Assembly (NCBI GenBank): GCA_964410105.1
Contig: CAYPFY010000022.1
Span: forward strand, 1 to 57,525
Direction of reading: 5' to 3'
Origin: CAYPFY01 sp964410105
GTDB taxonomy: Bacteria > Bacteroidota > Ignavibacteria > UBA10030 > SZUA-254
Length of the DNA: 57,525 nt
The notes below the pieces were generated by a model. It saw only the letters and a list, made by a program, of their open reading frames with translations. It was not told where the DNA came from and did no database searches. This document shows, in pieces, positions 9,843-16,302 of this stretch (position 1 is its first letter; every line of letters starts with the position of its first letter). Both the position numbers and the translations under genes were made by a program.

Positions 9843-12584
9843 ATGATCGGCCAAGTAATTTCGCATTATCAGATTTTGGAGAAATTGGGTGCAGGGGGCA
9901 TGGGGGTAGTCTACAAGGCTCACGATACCAAGCTCGATCGGACTGTCGCGCTCAAGTTTCTTCCCTCGCACCTTTCCGGCTCGCCGGACGACAAAGCCCG
10001 CTTCGTTCAGGAAGCAAAGGCCGCGGCGGCCTTGAACCATCCCAACGTTTGCTCGATCATCGATATTCTGGAAGAAAACTCTCAAATGTTCATCGTCATG
10101 GAATATGTCGATGGACAAACGCTGCGGGAGAAGCGGGAACAGGTGAGGTTCAAAGAAGCGATCGATATCGGTATCCAGGTCGCCGAGGGGCTGGCAGCCG
10201 CGCATGAGAAAGGCATCGTCCATCGGGATATCAAACCGGAAAACATCATGATCCGCAAAGACGGCATCGCGCAGATCATGGATTTCGGACTGGCGAAGCT
10301 CAGGAGCGCGTCCAGTAAGGTCAATAGACTGACGAAAGAGGGAAGCACGCTCGGGACTGCCGGATATATGTCGCCGGAGCAGGTTCTTGGGCACGATGCA
10401 GACCATCGGTCCGATATTTTTTCGTACGGGGTGCTTCTCTACGAGTTATTGGCCGGGCAACTGCCGTTCAAAGGGGTGCACGAAACGGCGCTGGCCTACG
10501 AGATCGTCAACGTCGACCCGGTTCCGATGTCGGCGGTCAGGCCGGAGATCGACCCGAACCTGGACGCGATTGTGCTGGAATGCCTGGAAAAAGAGCCGCG
10601 CGAACGAGCGCAGTCGATCGCTCAGGTCGCGCTCGATTTGAAACGCTTCCGACGTGAATCGGGCCATCTGCGGGCGAGCCGTATCACGGCCGCTCGGCCG
10701 ATTGTGCAGCCAATCGAGGTCACCGCAGCGGGAAGCGCACTGCGACGGACTTCGACGGCCCGCCAACGGTTGCCCTGGATGGTATCGGCGGCCGCGCTCC
10801 TGGCCGCGATTGTCCTCGCATTTTTCTACTTCAGGCAGCCCCAGGTCGAGACGAGATCCGTGCGATCGTCGATTCTTCCCCCCGACAATCTGACGTTTGC
10901 CGCCGCATCCGGTTCTGCAGGCGAAGGGCACCTGGCCCTTGCGCCTGATGGAAGTATGCTGGCGTTCGTTGCGACCGATTCAATGGGAAAGACACGTTTG
11001 ATGGTGCGTCCGTTGAATTCATTTTCTGCCAAAGAGCTCCCTGCGACCGAGGGAGCATACTATCCCTTCTGGTCCCCCGATAACCGCTTCATCGGATATT
11101 TCCAGAACGGAAAATTGAAAAAGATTGAAGCCGCGGGGGGACCATCGGTAACGCTGTGTGACGCCTCAGATGCCCGTGGCGGCACGTGGAATAATGGAGG
11201 CATTATTGTTTTTGCTCCCTCCGCATTTGAGGCTCTCTATCAGGTCTCTGCTTCGGGAGGAACTCCTGCACAACTGACAAAGCTCGATTCGAGTTTACAT
11301 CAGCGAACGCATCGCTGGCCATCTTTTTTGCCGGATGGGAAGCACTTTCTCTACTTCGGACGATCGAGTTTCGGGGGTGTCGAGCGGGAAGAGGACGGTC
11401 TGTATGTCGGCTCGCTCGATGGGAAGCAAGGGAAGCGTCTGTCCATGGGAAAATCGAACGCGGTGTATTCTTCAGGGTTTCTTCTGTACCTCCGTGAGAA
11501 AACGTTAATGGCGCAGCGTTTCGATCCCGGCAAGCTCGAATTTTCCGGTGAAGCGACTCCGGTCGCCGAGCCCGTCGAATATGATCTTGGTTATAACAGA
11601 GCGGTTTTTTCCGCATCGGAGAATGGGATGGTTGTTTACCAGCCGAGCGTCACCCAGAACGGATCACAGCTGGAATGGTTTGACCGGAGAGGAAATCCCC
11701 TCGGCACCATTGGCGAACAGGGAGAGTATGCAGACGCTTCTCTTTCTCCGGATGGAAAAAGTATGGTATTCGACCTCTACGATTCTCAGTCCAAGAATAG
11801 AGATATCTGGGTGTACGAATTCGCACGGAAGATCAAAACCCGATTTACGTTCGATGCGAATGTTGACGAATTGCCCTGTTGGTCTCCCGACGGCAGTCAT
11901 ATCCTCTTTCATTCCGATCGCAAAGGTCACTATGATTTGTATCAGAAGCGTACGTCAGGTGCAGGAGTCGAAGAGATCATCCTGGAATCCGAGATTCAAA
12001 AATTTCCAAATTCATGGACACCTGACGGAAAGTACATCATCTATAACAACCTTGATCCGAAGACCGGATATGATCTTTTTCTTCTTCCGGTTGAGAAGAG
12101 TGCGGGAAATGAGGAACGAAAACCGGTCATGTACCTTCAAACCGGGTTTAACGAGCAATTCGGCGTGTGTTCCCCCGATATGCGTTGGATCGCGTACGAA
12201 TCGGATGAGTCGGGCGCTTACGAACTTTACGTCCGGCCGTTTTACGACTCGAGCGGCAATCTTGTGAACAATACAAGCGGGAAATGGCAGTTGTCGTCGA
12301 CCGGCATCAACCTGAATACCAGCCCGCGCTGGAGCAGGGATGGGAAGCAAATCTATTACCAGTCTGCCGATAATAAATTGATTTCCGTCGGATACACCGT
12401 ACAGGGTTCGACATTCAGCGTAGGGAATCTGGAGACGCTCTTAGAGATTAAGACGAAAGGAGTGAGTTTATTTCAGGATGTGACGGCCGATGGGGAGAAA
12501 TTCCTTTTTGTCACTGCTGTGGGAGGAGGAACTTCGGAACCTGTAGCGTTGATAACGAATTGGGATGTCGGACTGAAACATTGA
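9843..12584 (+). CDS. Membrane Ser/Thr protein kinase with PD40 propeller (paralog)
   Basis: 913 residues; the ATG has AAAGGAG 4 nt upstream. All kinase signatures are present: GAGGMGVVY (16-24), Lys38, HRDIKPEN with D129, DFG at 147-149 and MSPEQ. A membrane helix lies near 312-335 (WMVSAAALLAAIVLAFFYF), followed by PD40 blades (LSPDGKSMVF, WSPDGSHILF, WSRDGKQIYY). It has the same architecture as the divergent neighbour, so they look like an inverted duplicate pair of receptor-type kinases with separately evolved sensor halves. A hairpin terminator lies 18 nt past the stop. Confidence 0.93.
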   Translation: MIGQVISHYQILEKLGAGGMGVVYKAHDTKLDRTVALKFLPSHLSGSPDDKARFVQEAKAAAALNHPNVCSIIDILEENSQMFIVMEYVDGQTLREKREQVRFKEAIDIGIQVAEGLAAAHEKGIVHRDIKPENIMIRKDGIAQIMDFGLAKLRSASSKVNRLTKEGSTLGTAGYMSPEQVLGHDADHRSDIFSYGVLLYELLAGQLPFKGVHETALAYEIVNVDPVPMSAVRPEIDPNLDAIVLECLEKEPRERAQSIAQVALDLKRFRRESGHLRASRITAARPIVQPIEVTAAGSALRRTSTARQRLPWMVSAAALLAAIVLAFFYFRQPQVETRSVRSSILPPDNLTFAAASGSAGEGHLALAPDGSMLAFVATDSMGKTRLMVRPLNSFSAKELPATEGAYYPFWSPDNRFIGYFQNGKLKKIEAAGGPSVTLCDASDARGGTWNNGGIIVFAPSAFEALYQVSASGGTPAQLTKLDSSLHQRTHRWPSFLPDGKHFLYFGRSSFGGVEREEDGLYVGSLDGKQGKRLSMGKSNAVYSSGFLLYLREKTLMAQRFDPGKLEFSGEATPVAEPVEYDLGYNRAVFSASENGMVVYQPSVTQNGSQLEWFDRRGNPLGTIGEQGEYADASLSPDGKSMVFDLYDSQSKNRDIWVYEFARKIKTRFTFDANVDELPCWSPDGSHILFHSDRKGHYDLYQKRTSGAGVEEIILESEIQKFPNSWTPDGKYIIYNNLDPKTGYDLFLLPVEKSAGNEERKPVMYLQTGFNEQFGVCSPDMRWIAYESDESGAYELYVRPFYDSSGNLVNNTSGKWQLSSTGINLNTSPRWSRDGKQIYYQSADNKLISVGYTVQGSTFSVGNLETLLEIKTKGVSLFQDVTADGEKFLFVTAVGGGTSEPVALITNWDVGLKH
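10107..10375 (+). repeat. Inverted near-identical tract, copy 2 (kinase gene)
   Basis: Partner of 8930-9198 on the other strand: 262 of 269 bases match by hand count. One 60-base line (10251-10310, around the DFG motif) is identical. Identity falls sharply after TATGTCGCC at the 3' end and before GTCGATGG at the 5' end. Confidence 0.85.
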
Positions 12585-12601
12585 ATCGTTGGTTCAGCTA
12601 G

Positions 12602-12633
12602 ATATCACCGGTAGGGGTAAGCGTGATATTTTT
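12602..12633 (+). terminator. Hairpin terminator after the plus-strand kinase
   Basis: ATATCAC (12602-12608) pairs perfectly with GTGATAT (12623-12629) across a 14-nt loop, followed by a short T run (12629-12633). It lies 18 nt after the kinase stop codon. The stem is AT-rich and the T run short, so strength is uncertain. Confidence 0.5.
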
Positions 12634-12762
12634 GAGGATTCAAGGGGTAAGAAATTATTTCTCAAACCGTGAGTTTGAGATAGGTGAGCGCCTGCACACC
12701 GACGACGAGATGCATCGTCTCTACGGAATTTCTTTCGGGAATCGCCTGATTCTCCCTTGCGC

Positions 12763-12816
12763 CTTCGTGCTTTGGTGGTAAAAAGATTTTAAACACGAAG
12801 ACAAAAAGGCACGAAG
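12763..12816. repeat. Small inverted repeat of the CTTCGTGC / GCACGAAG type
   Basis: CTTCGTGC (12763-12770) is repeated inverted as GCACGAAG (12809-12816), with ACACGAAGACAAAAAGGCACGAAG as an internal near-tandem copy. Phrases of this kind occur as dispersed intergenic repeats in many genomes. It sits beside the comM remnant in a 233-bp non-coding gap. Confidence 0.4.
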
Positions 12817-12817
12817 A

Positions 12818-13354
12818 TTAGGTGGTCCCCCGATTTCTATCCAAAGTCCTGTAATGAATCGCCTCACTGATGTGTTCAGAGCGAATGTGAGATGAATGAG
12901 CGAGTTCGGCTATCGTTCGTGACACTATCATGATGATTTGGTACGCTCTCGCTGATAGTCCCAATTTTGTCATCGCCATCCTCAATAGCTCTTCCCCTGC
13001 TAAATCGAGCCTGCAGTAGGTCTGAATGTGCCTTGAATGCATATCGGCATTAGAATACATTCAATTTCTACTCCTGAATCCTCTCATCTGAATTTCCCTC
13101 GCGGCAATAACACGCTGTCGAATCCCGTGAGACGATTCTCCTTCCGATTTGCTGCCGAGTTCTTTGTACTTCACCGCTGGCACTTCGATATGGAGGTCGA
13201 TGCGATCCAGAAGTGGTCCGGAGAGAAGACTTCCCTTGGTGATCATATCCGGACGCGGAGACTCGGCCTCGATAGGGTGGAGGTAAACCGTTAGAGTTTC
13301 CTTCCGGGACTCCAGCACTATTTCCTTCAAGCTCTTCAAACGTTCTTTTCGCAT
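12818..13354 (-). pseudogene. comM/yifB remnant 2, with in-frame stop
   Basis: From right to left the frame reads unrelated N-terminal sequence, then SGPLLDRIDLHIEVPAVKY, RQRVIAAREIQ, an in-frame TGA at 13061-13063, and directly in the same frame MYSNADMHSRHIQTYC, LLRMAMTKLGLSARAY, ISEAIHYRTLDR. This is the C-terminal third of ComM/YifB, and the TGA falls where relatives usually have Gly (GGA to TGA would be one change). The AAA ATPase core is missing. Its right edge abuts the truncated ccdA at 13385, marking a deletion or rearrangement junction. Confidence 0.85.
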
Positions 13355-13384
13355 TTACGAGTCGGACTGCCTTATTCTATTCAA

Positions 13385-13612
13385 CTAATTTCCGCGTTGT
13401 CCACTATGCCAATCGATCGTAGTGATGGTGGCTCGTCCAAGTGCTGTTCTTCTTCGATCATGATTGGTCAGGGCATCCAATCCTAACCCGGTGATGGACG
13501 AGAGATAGGATGGAACGATCGGCAGGACGCATGGTGAGGCAAACGAAACAAATCCCGCGATCAGGGCTGTGCTTAAACCAAAGTTAAGAGTATCCATAAC
13601 TTCGTGTCTCAC
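13385..13612 (-). pseudogene. Truncated ccdA-like gene (first membrane helix only)
   Basis: 75 codons. The first ~55 match the start of the CcdA/DsbD family, inner-membrane proteins that carry electrons from thioredoxin to the periplasm: MDTLNFGLSTALIAG, FVSFASPCVLPIVPSYLS. This includes the first conserved membrane Cys (SPCVLP). After RRRTALGRA the match ends; real family members go on through about six helices. The GTG start overlaps the stop of the upstream thioredoxin-fold gene as GTGA with AAAGG upstream, so the old operon coupling is intact although the product is not. Confidence 0.8.
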
Positions 13613-13872
13613 GACGCCTTTCTGTGTTCGAGAAAACTGTTGACATCTTCATAGGAGAATTCTCCATAGAACGCGAGGCGTCCATCGATAAATGTTGCTG
13701 GAAAGATGACGACTCCAAATTCCCGGCATTTATCTGGATCGTTGATCCGATTGCTGACGACAAGATTCGCGATGATACCTTTGTCGAGCAAGATCCTTGC
13801 GGTGCAAAGTACGCGCACGCAAGCGACGCAATCCGGCTCAACAAGAACTACCACTTCGTGAATGGGTTTCAT
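13609..13872 (-). CDS. Small thioredoxin-fold (glutaredoxin-like) protein
   Basis: 87 residues. It begins with a beta strand (EVVVLVEPDCVACVRV) carrying a CxxC active site, CVAC, and later the FPATF segment typical of the cis-proline loop of thioredoxin folds. No signal peptide, so it is cytoplasmic. It lies 1 nt after the degenerate thioredoxin and overlaps the truncated ccdA by 4 nt, so it was likely part of a thioredoxin - thiol carrier - CcdA relay. This member itself looks intact. Confidence 0.75.
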   Translation of the reverse strand: MKPIHEVVVLVEPDCVACVRVLCTARILLDKGIIANLVVSNRINDPDKCREFGVVIFPATFIDGRLAFYGEFSYEDVNSFLEHRKAS

Positions 13873-13873
13873 A

Positions 13874-14224
13874 TTAATCCGCTATCACAGGGACTTCTGA
13901 CCGTCTGTTGACTCGAGCTTCAAGCCGGTCTCGTGAGACAGCCCCTGTGATACGATCGACAATCGTGCCATCGCGGAAGAGGATGAGCGTTGGGATGCTC
14001 GCGATACCGAAGCGCCGTGCGGTAGTAGCATCCTCATCAACGTTTAGCTTGGCGACCTTCACTTTTCCAGCATAGCGGATGGCGATATCATTCAGGACGG
14101 GCGCTATCATTTTGCAAGGACCATACCAAGGGGCCCAAAAATCCACGATGATTAATCCTTCGCCGTTTAACACTTCGAGCTCAAATGACTCTTCATTGAG
14201 ACTAATGGTTTTCGTGTTCTTTAA
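13874..14224 (-). CDS. Degenerate thioredoxin (active-site Cys to Tyr, no normal start)
   Basis: The frame reads ISLNEESFELEVLNGEG, then VDFWAPWYGPCK, where the family has WCGPCK. TGT/TGC to TAT would be one base change and removes the nucleophilic cysteine. The rest of the fold is kept (KLNVDEDATTARRFGI, the cis-Pro segment SIPTLILF). Homology extends to about 14224, right after AGGAGA, but that codon is TTA, so ATG or TTG appears lost. The first usual start inside is GTG 14173, which would remove the first strand. Disulfide reduction is not expected. Probably a decaying gene, although a redox-inactive role cannot be excluded. Confidence 0.7.
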   Translation of the reverse strand, partial: LKNTKTISLNEESFELEVLNGEGLIIVDFWAPWYGPCKMIAPVLNDIAIRYAGKVKVAKLNVDEDATTARRFGIASIPTLILFRDGTIVDRITGAVSRDRLEARVNRRSEVPVIAD

Positions 14225-14239
14225 TCTCCTTCTGTGTGT

Positions 14240-14692
14240 TTAATGATGGGCGGTGGCCGTAGCTCCGAACTGCATTGATTTCGTACCGTAGGCCCCTCCG
14301 ACAACTGCGCCGTAGATCATGTGTCCCAGGAGACTGCCGATGACTGCCATGAGCGGAGCTGGCGTATTGGAAGCAAAGAGTCCAGCGCCCATCATCGGGT
14401 TGACCATAACCTGGCTAAGAAACCAGGGCAGTAATCCGTACAGAGCCCCCCGTACAAGACCATTTCCGGGCAGCTTGGCAGCGAATACAGATACATAGAT
14501 AATTGCGAGACCAGTACCAATCATGAAATGGGCGATCCACCCGAGTCCTTCGGGCACACCCATGAACTCCGCCAACATTTTTCCGATGGGCATTGGCGGC
14601 ATACCCATTCGTGGTGCCATGAGCATGACCATCGTCATGACGAATGTGCCGATCAAGCCGGCAATGATTACTTTACCAAGATTCTTTTGCAT
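14240..14692 (-). CDS. Small integral membrane protein, DUF6789/YagU-like
   Basis: 150 residues from ATG 14692, chosen for AAGGAG about 7 nt upstream. Four hydrophobic segments are visible: KVIIAGLIGTFVMTMVMLM, WIAHFMIGTGLAIIYVSVF, GALYGLLPWFLSQVM and AVIGSLLGHMIYGAVVGG. The Met- and Gly-rich composition and GLGWIAHFMIG resemble the DUF6789/YagU-type families of unknown function. It is the first gene of the run leading into the thioredoxin-fold genes, and a perfect TGTCG-N6-CGACA palindrome lies 73 nt upstream. The assignment rests on pattern recognition only. Confidence 0.7.
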   Translation of the reverse strand: MQKNLGKVIIAGLIGTFVMTMVMLMAPRMGMPPMPIGKMLAEFMGVPEGLGWIAHFMIGTGLAIIYVSVFAAKLPGNGLVRGALYGLLPWFLSQVMVNPMMGAGLFASNTPAPLMAVIGSLLGHMIYGAVVGGAYGTKSMQFGATATAHH

Positions 14693-14765
14693 GATCTGTC
14701 TCCTTGAAAAGGTTGTTCTGAATGTAATTTCACAGTAAATATAACGGTGCATCGTGGATCGATAC

Positions 14766-14781
14766 TGTCGGATAGACGACA
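14766..14781 (-). promoter_or_regulatory. Palindromic operator A (TGTCG-N6-CGACA)
   Basis: The 16-bp palindrome TGTCGGATAGACGACA has perfect 5-bp arms and ends 73 nt before ATG 14692. Read toward the gene it shares CCGACAGTAT with site B at 16245-16260. The arms match the known CooA-type Crp/Fnr site TGTCA-N6-CGACA. Confidence 0.6.
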
Positions 14782-14870
14782 AACGGAGGAAAGTGTCAGG
14801 CAGCGGACACAAACCACGCTACTACTGACGAATGAAGAAAGTAAAACGGCGGGATGAGGCAGCCGGTCAG

Positions 14871-15308
14871 TTACAGGACGATAATTTCATATCCTTCATC
14901 GACCCACTTTTTGATGCTGGGATGTCCTTTGAATTCACTGATCAGCGAAATATTCCGTGACTTCAAACTTTCTTTGACACGGAACGCTCCCGAGCAGAAG
15001 TCACATATTTCTTCAACGACGCCGAGTTTTTTCAGCTGCTCATACAGCGAATGCAGTTTATTCCTGCTGTCCTGCAGCGCCTCTGCCCACGTTGTCCCCG
15101 CTCCGTCAAAGATGAGAACGACAGAATACCCGCCCTCTCTTAATTCCTCAGCGTAGAGCAAGGCATGCAGCGCCCGCGCGAGCCCTTCGTGGTTCCCCGT
15201 GTCCGCTTGCAGGATAACCGCAAATTTTCTTTCTCGGGCTTTCTGACCATGGCCTGTGTCGTGCAGAATACACAATGCAATGAGAAGAACGAAAAAGGAT
15301 CTTAACAT
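14871..15308 (-). CDS. Exported DsrE-family protein
   Basis: 145 residues from ATG 15308, chosen for AGGAGGT about 7 nt upstream and the signal peptide that follows (MLRSFFVLLIALCILHDTGHGQ). The mature part has the DsrE/DsrF fold pattern: KFAVILQADTGNHEG, ALHALLYAEEL, YSVVLIFDGAGTTW and a conserved-type cysteine patch ICDFCSGAF. DsrE-type proteins carry sulfur or otherwise handle persulfides, usually in the cytoplasm; here the export signal places it in the periplasm, like other secreted DsrE-like proteins of unknown role. It lies between the HMA protein and the DUF6789 gene, suggesting a metal/sulfur stress function. Confidence 0.78.
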   Translation of the reverse strand: MLRSFFVLLIALCILHDTGHGQKARERKFAVILQADTGNHEGLARALHALLYAEELREGGYSVVLIFDGAGTTWAEALQDSRNKLHSLYEQLKKLGVVEEICDFCSGAFRVKESLKSRNISLISEFKGHPSIKKWVDEGYEIIVL

Positions 15309-15382
15309 GAAAGCGTACCTCCTCTCATACAATTATTCATCGTTATGACGCGAATGACGTAACAAATCTATTCCATGAGAAG

Positions 15383-15398
15383 TGTCGATAATGCAGCG
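15383..15398 (-). promoter_or_regulatory. Possible degenerate operator C before the DsrE-like gene
   Basis: TGTCG at 15383-15387, six bases, then CAGCG where CGACA would be expected. One half-site is perfect and the other poor. The distance to ATG 15308 is 74 nt, the same as site A (73 nt), which is the main reason to list it. Confidence 0.25.
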
Positions 15399-15421
15399 AT
15401 GTATCTGCCATCATTGGTGTA

Positions 15422-15457
15422 AACGTTAAAAATAAAAAGCGGGAGTGAACCCGCTTT
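15422..15457 (-). terminator. Rho-independent terminator after the HMA gene
   Basis: On the minus strand AAAGCGGG pairs with CCCGCTTT around the 6-nt loop TTCACT (15436-15457) and is followed by TTATTTTTAACG. It lies about 30 nt after the HMA stop codon and separates that gene from the DsrE-like gene. Confidence 0.8.
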
Positions 15458-15486
15458 CGAAACTGAAGGCCGCAAGAAGAACGAGC

Positions 15487-16161
15487 CTATTTCTTCTCGT
15501 CTTTCATTTCCTTCATCTCGCCGTACATCTTTGCTTTCATGTCATATCCCATCTTCATCATAGTGTGCGGCTCACGCTTGACTTTCTTCGCATCGACCCC
15601 CGCGACATCGCCATGTCCGACACTCCAACCATCGGCACACTCGCCGCAGACAGGTTTTCCTTCCTTCACGTTCTTGCCGCACGGGCACATATTCATGGAG
15701 ATCGCGCAAAAATCGCACGGCGTTTTGTTGCAGCAGTTGTAGTGACCATCTTGCGCGAGTTTCATTTTGGCTGCTTTAAGCTGAGCCCGCGCCTGATCCA
15801 TCTCCGGGCTCATTGGCATCTCCATTTGCATGTCGCCCTTTATTTGCTCTTTTTTCATTTCCGTTTTCCGATCCTGCGGCTCGTCGGCAATTGACGCTGT
15901 GAATCCCGTCTCATCGATTGACGCCAGCAGGTCGTTGGAAGTCAGCTTCGCCGGAAGATACGTTACTTCGGCTGTGCCATTTTCGAGACTTACGTTGACC
16001 GCCCGGACGCCCTGAAGCTGACTGACTGCGTTCCTCACTCTGGCAGCACAAGCCCCACATGTCATGCCTTTTACATTGAGCGTACACTGTTTTGTATCAT
16101 CGCCCCCAAAGGCTGCCTGAAAGCTCAATAGTACAAGGGCAACAAGAAGACGCTTTTTCAT
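15487..16161 (-). CDS. Exported HMA heavy-metal-binding protein with Cys-rich tail
   Basis: 224 residues with signal peptide MKKRLLVALVLLSFQAAFGG. Residues ~25-95 are an HMA domain with the metal motif GMTCGACAARV. A Met-rich linker (MQMEMPMSPEM) leads to a second Cys cluster, HYNCCNKTPCDFCA, then CPCGKNVKEGKPVCGECADGW, and a Lys/Met-rich end. HMA domains bind soft metals, mainly Cu(I), Zn, Cd or Hg; the Met-rich parts favour copper. The likely role is periplasmic metal capture alongside the RND efflux genes just upstream. The SD-like AAAGGG precedes the ATG, a terminator follows, and operator B lies 83 nt before the start. Confidence 0.85.
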   Translation of the reverse strand: MKKRLLVALVLLSFQAAFGGDDTKQCTLNVKGMTCGACAARVRNAVSQLQGVRAVNVSLENGTAEVTYLPAKLTSNDLLASIDETGFTASIADEPQDRKTEMKKEQIKGDMQMEMPMSPEMDQARAQLKAAKMKLAQDGHYNCCNKTPCDFCAISMNMCPCGKNVKEGKPVCGECADGWSVGHGDVAGVDAKKVKREPHTMMKMGYDMKAKMYGEMKEMKDEKK

Positions 16162-16244
16162 ATGCTTTTCCCTTTCTCTTGTTTTATGGATAGTCTGTCG
16201 TAGTTGACTTTATGAACAACGTACGATGTAGCCCGATGAAATAC

Positions 16245-16260
16245 TGTCGGCCATCCGACA
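16245..16260 (-). promoter_or_regulatory. Palindromic operator B (TGTCGG-N4-CCGACA)
   Basis: TGTCGGCCATCCGACA is a perfect 6-bp-arm palindrome ending 83 nt before the HMA start, 10 nt (about one helical turn) farther than site A is from its gene. Toward the gene both sites continue as CCGACAGTAT. It lies in the 141-bp gap between the TolC and HMA genes. Confidence 0.62.
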
Positions 16261-16302
16261 ATACCGTTCGCGAATAAGTTCACAGTTGATTTGCTTTCGA
16301 AG

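Noticed and set aside
9618..10406. 262-codon open frame on the strand opposite the plus-strand kinase
   Set aside because: It overlaps the conserved kinase catalytic core antisense; its sequence mirrors that of the other kinase's antisense frame and has no family resemblance. It is a by-product of GC-rich codon use.
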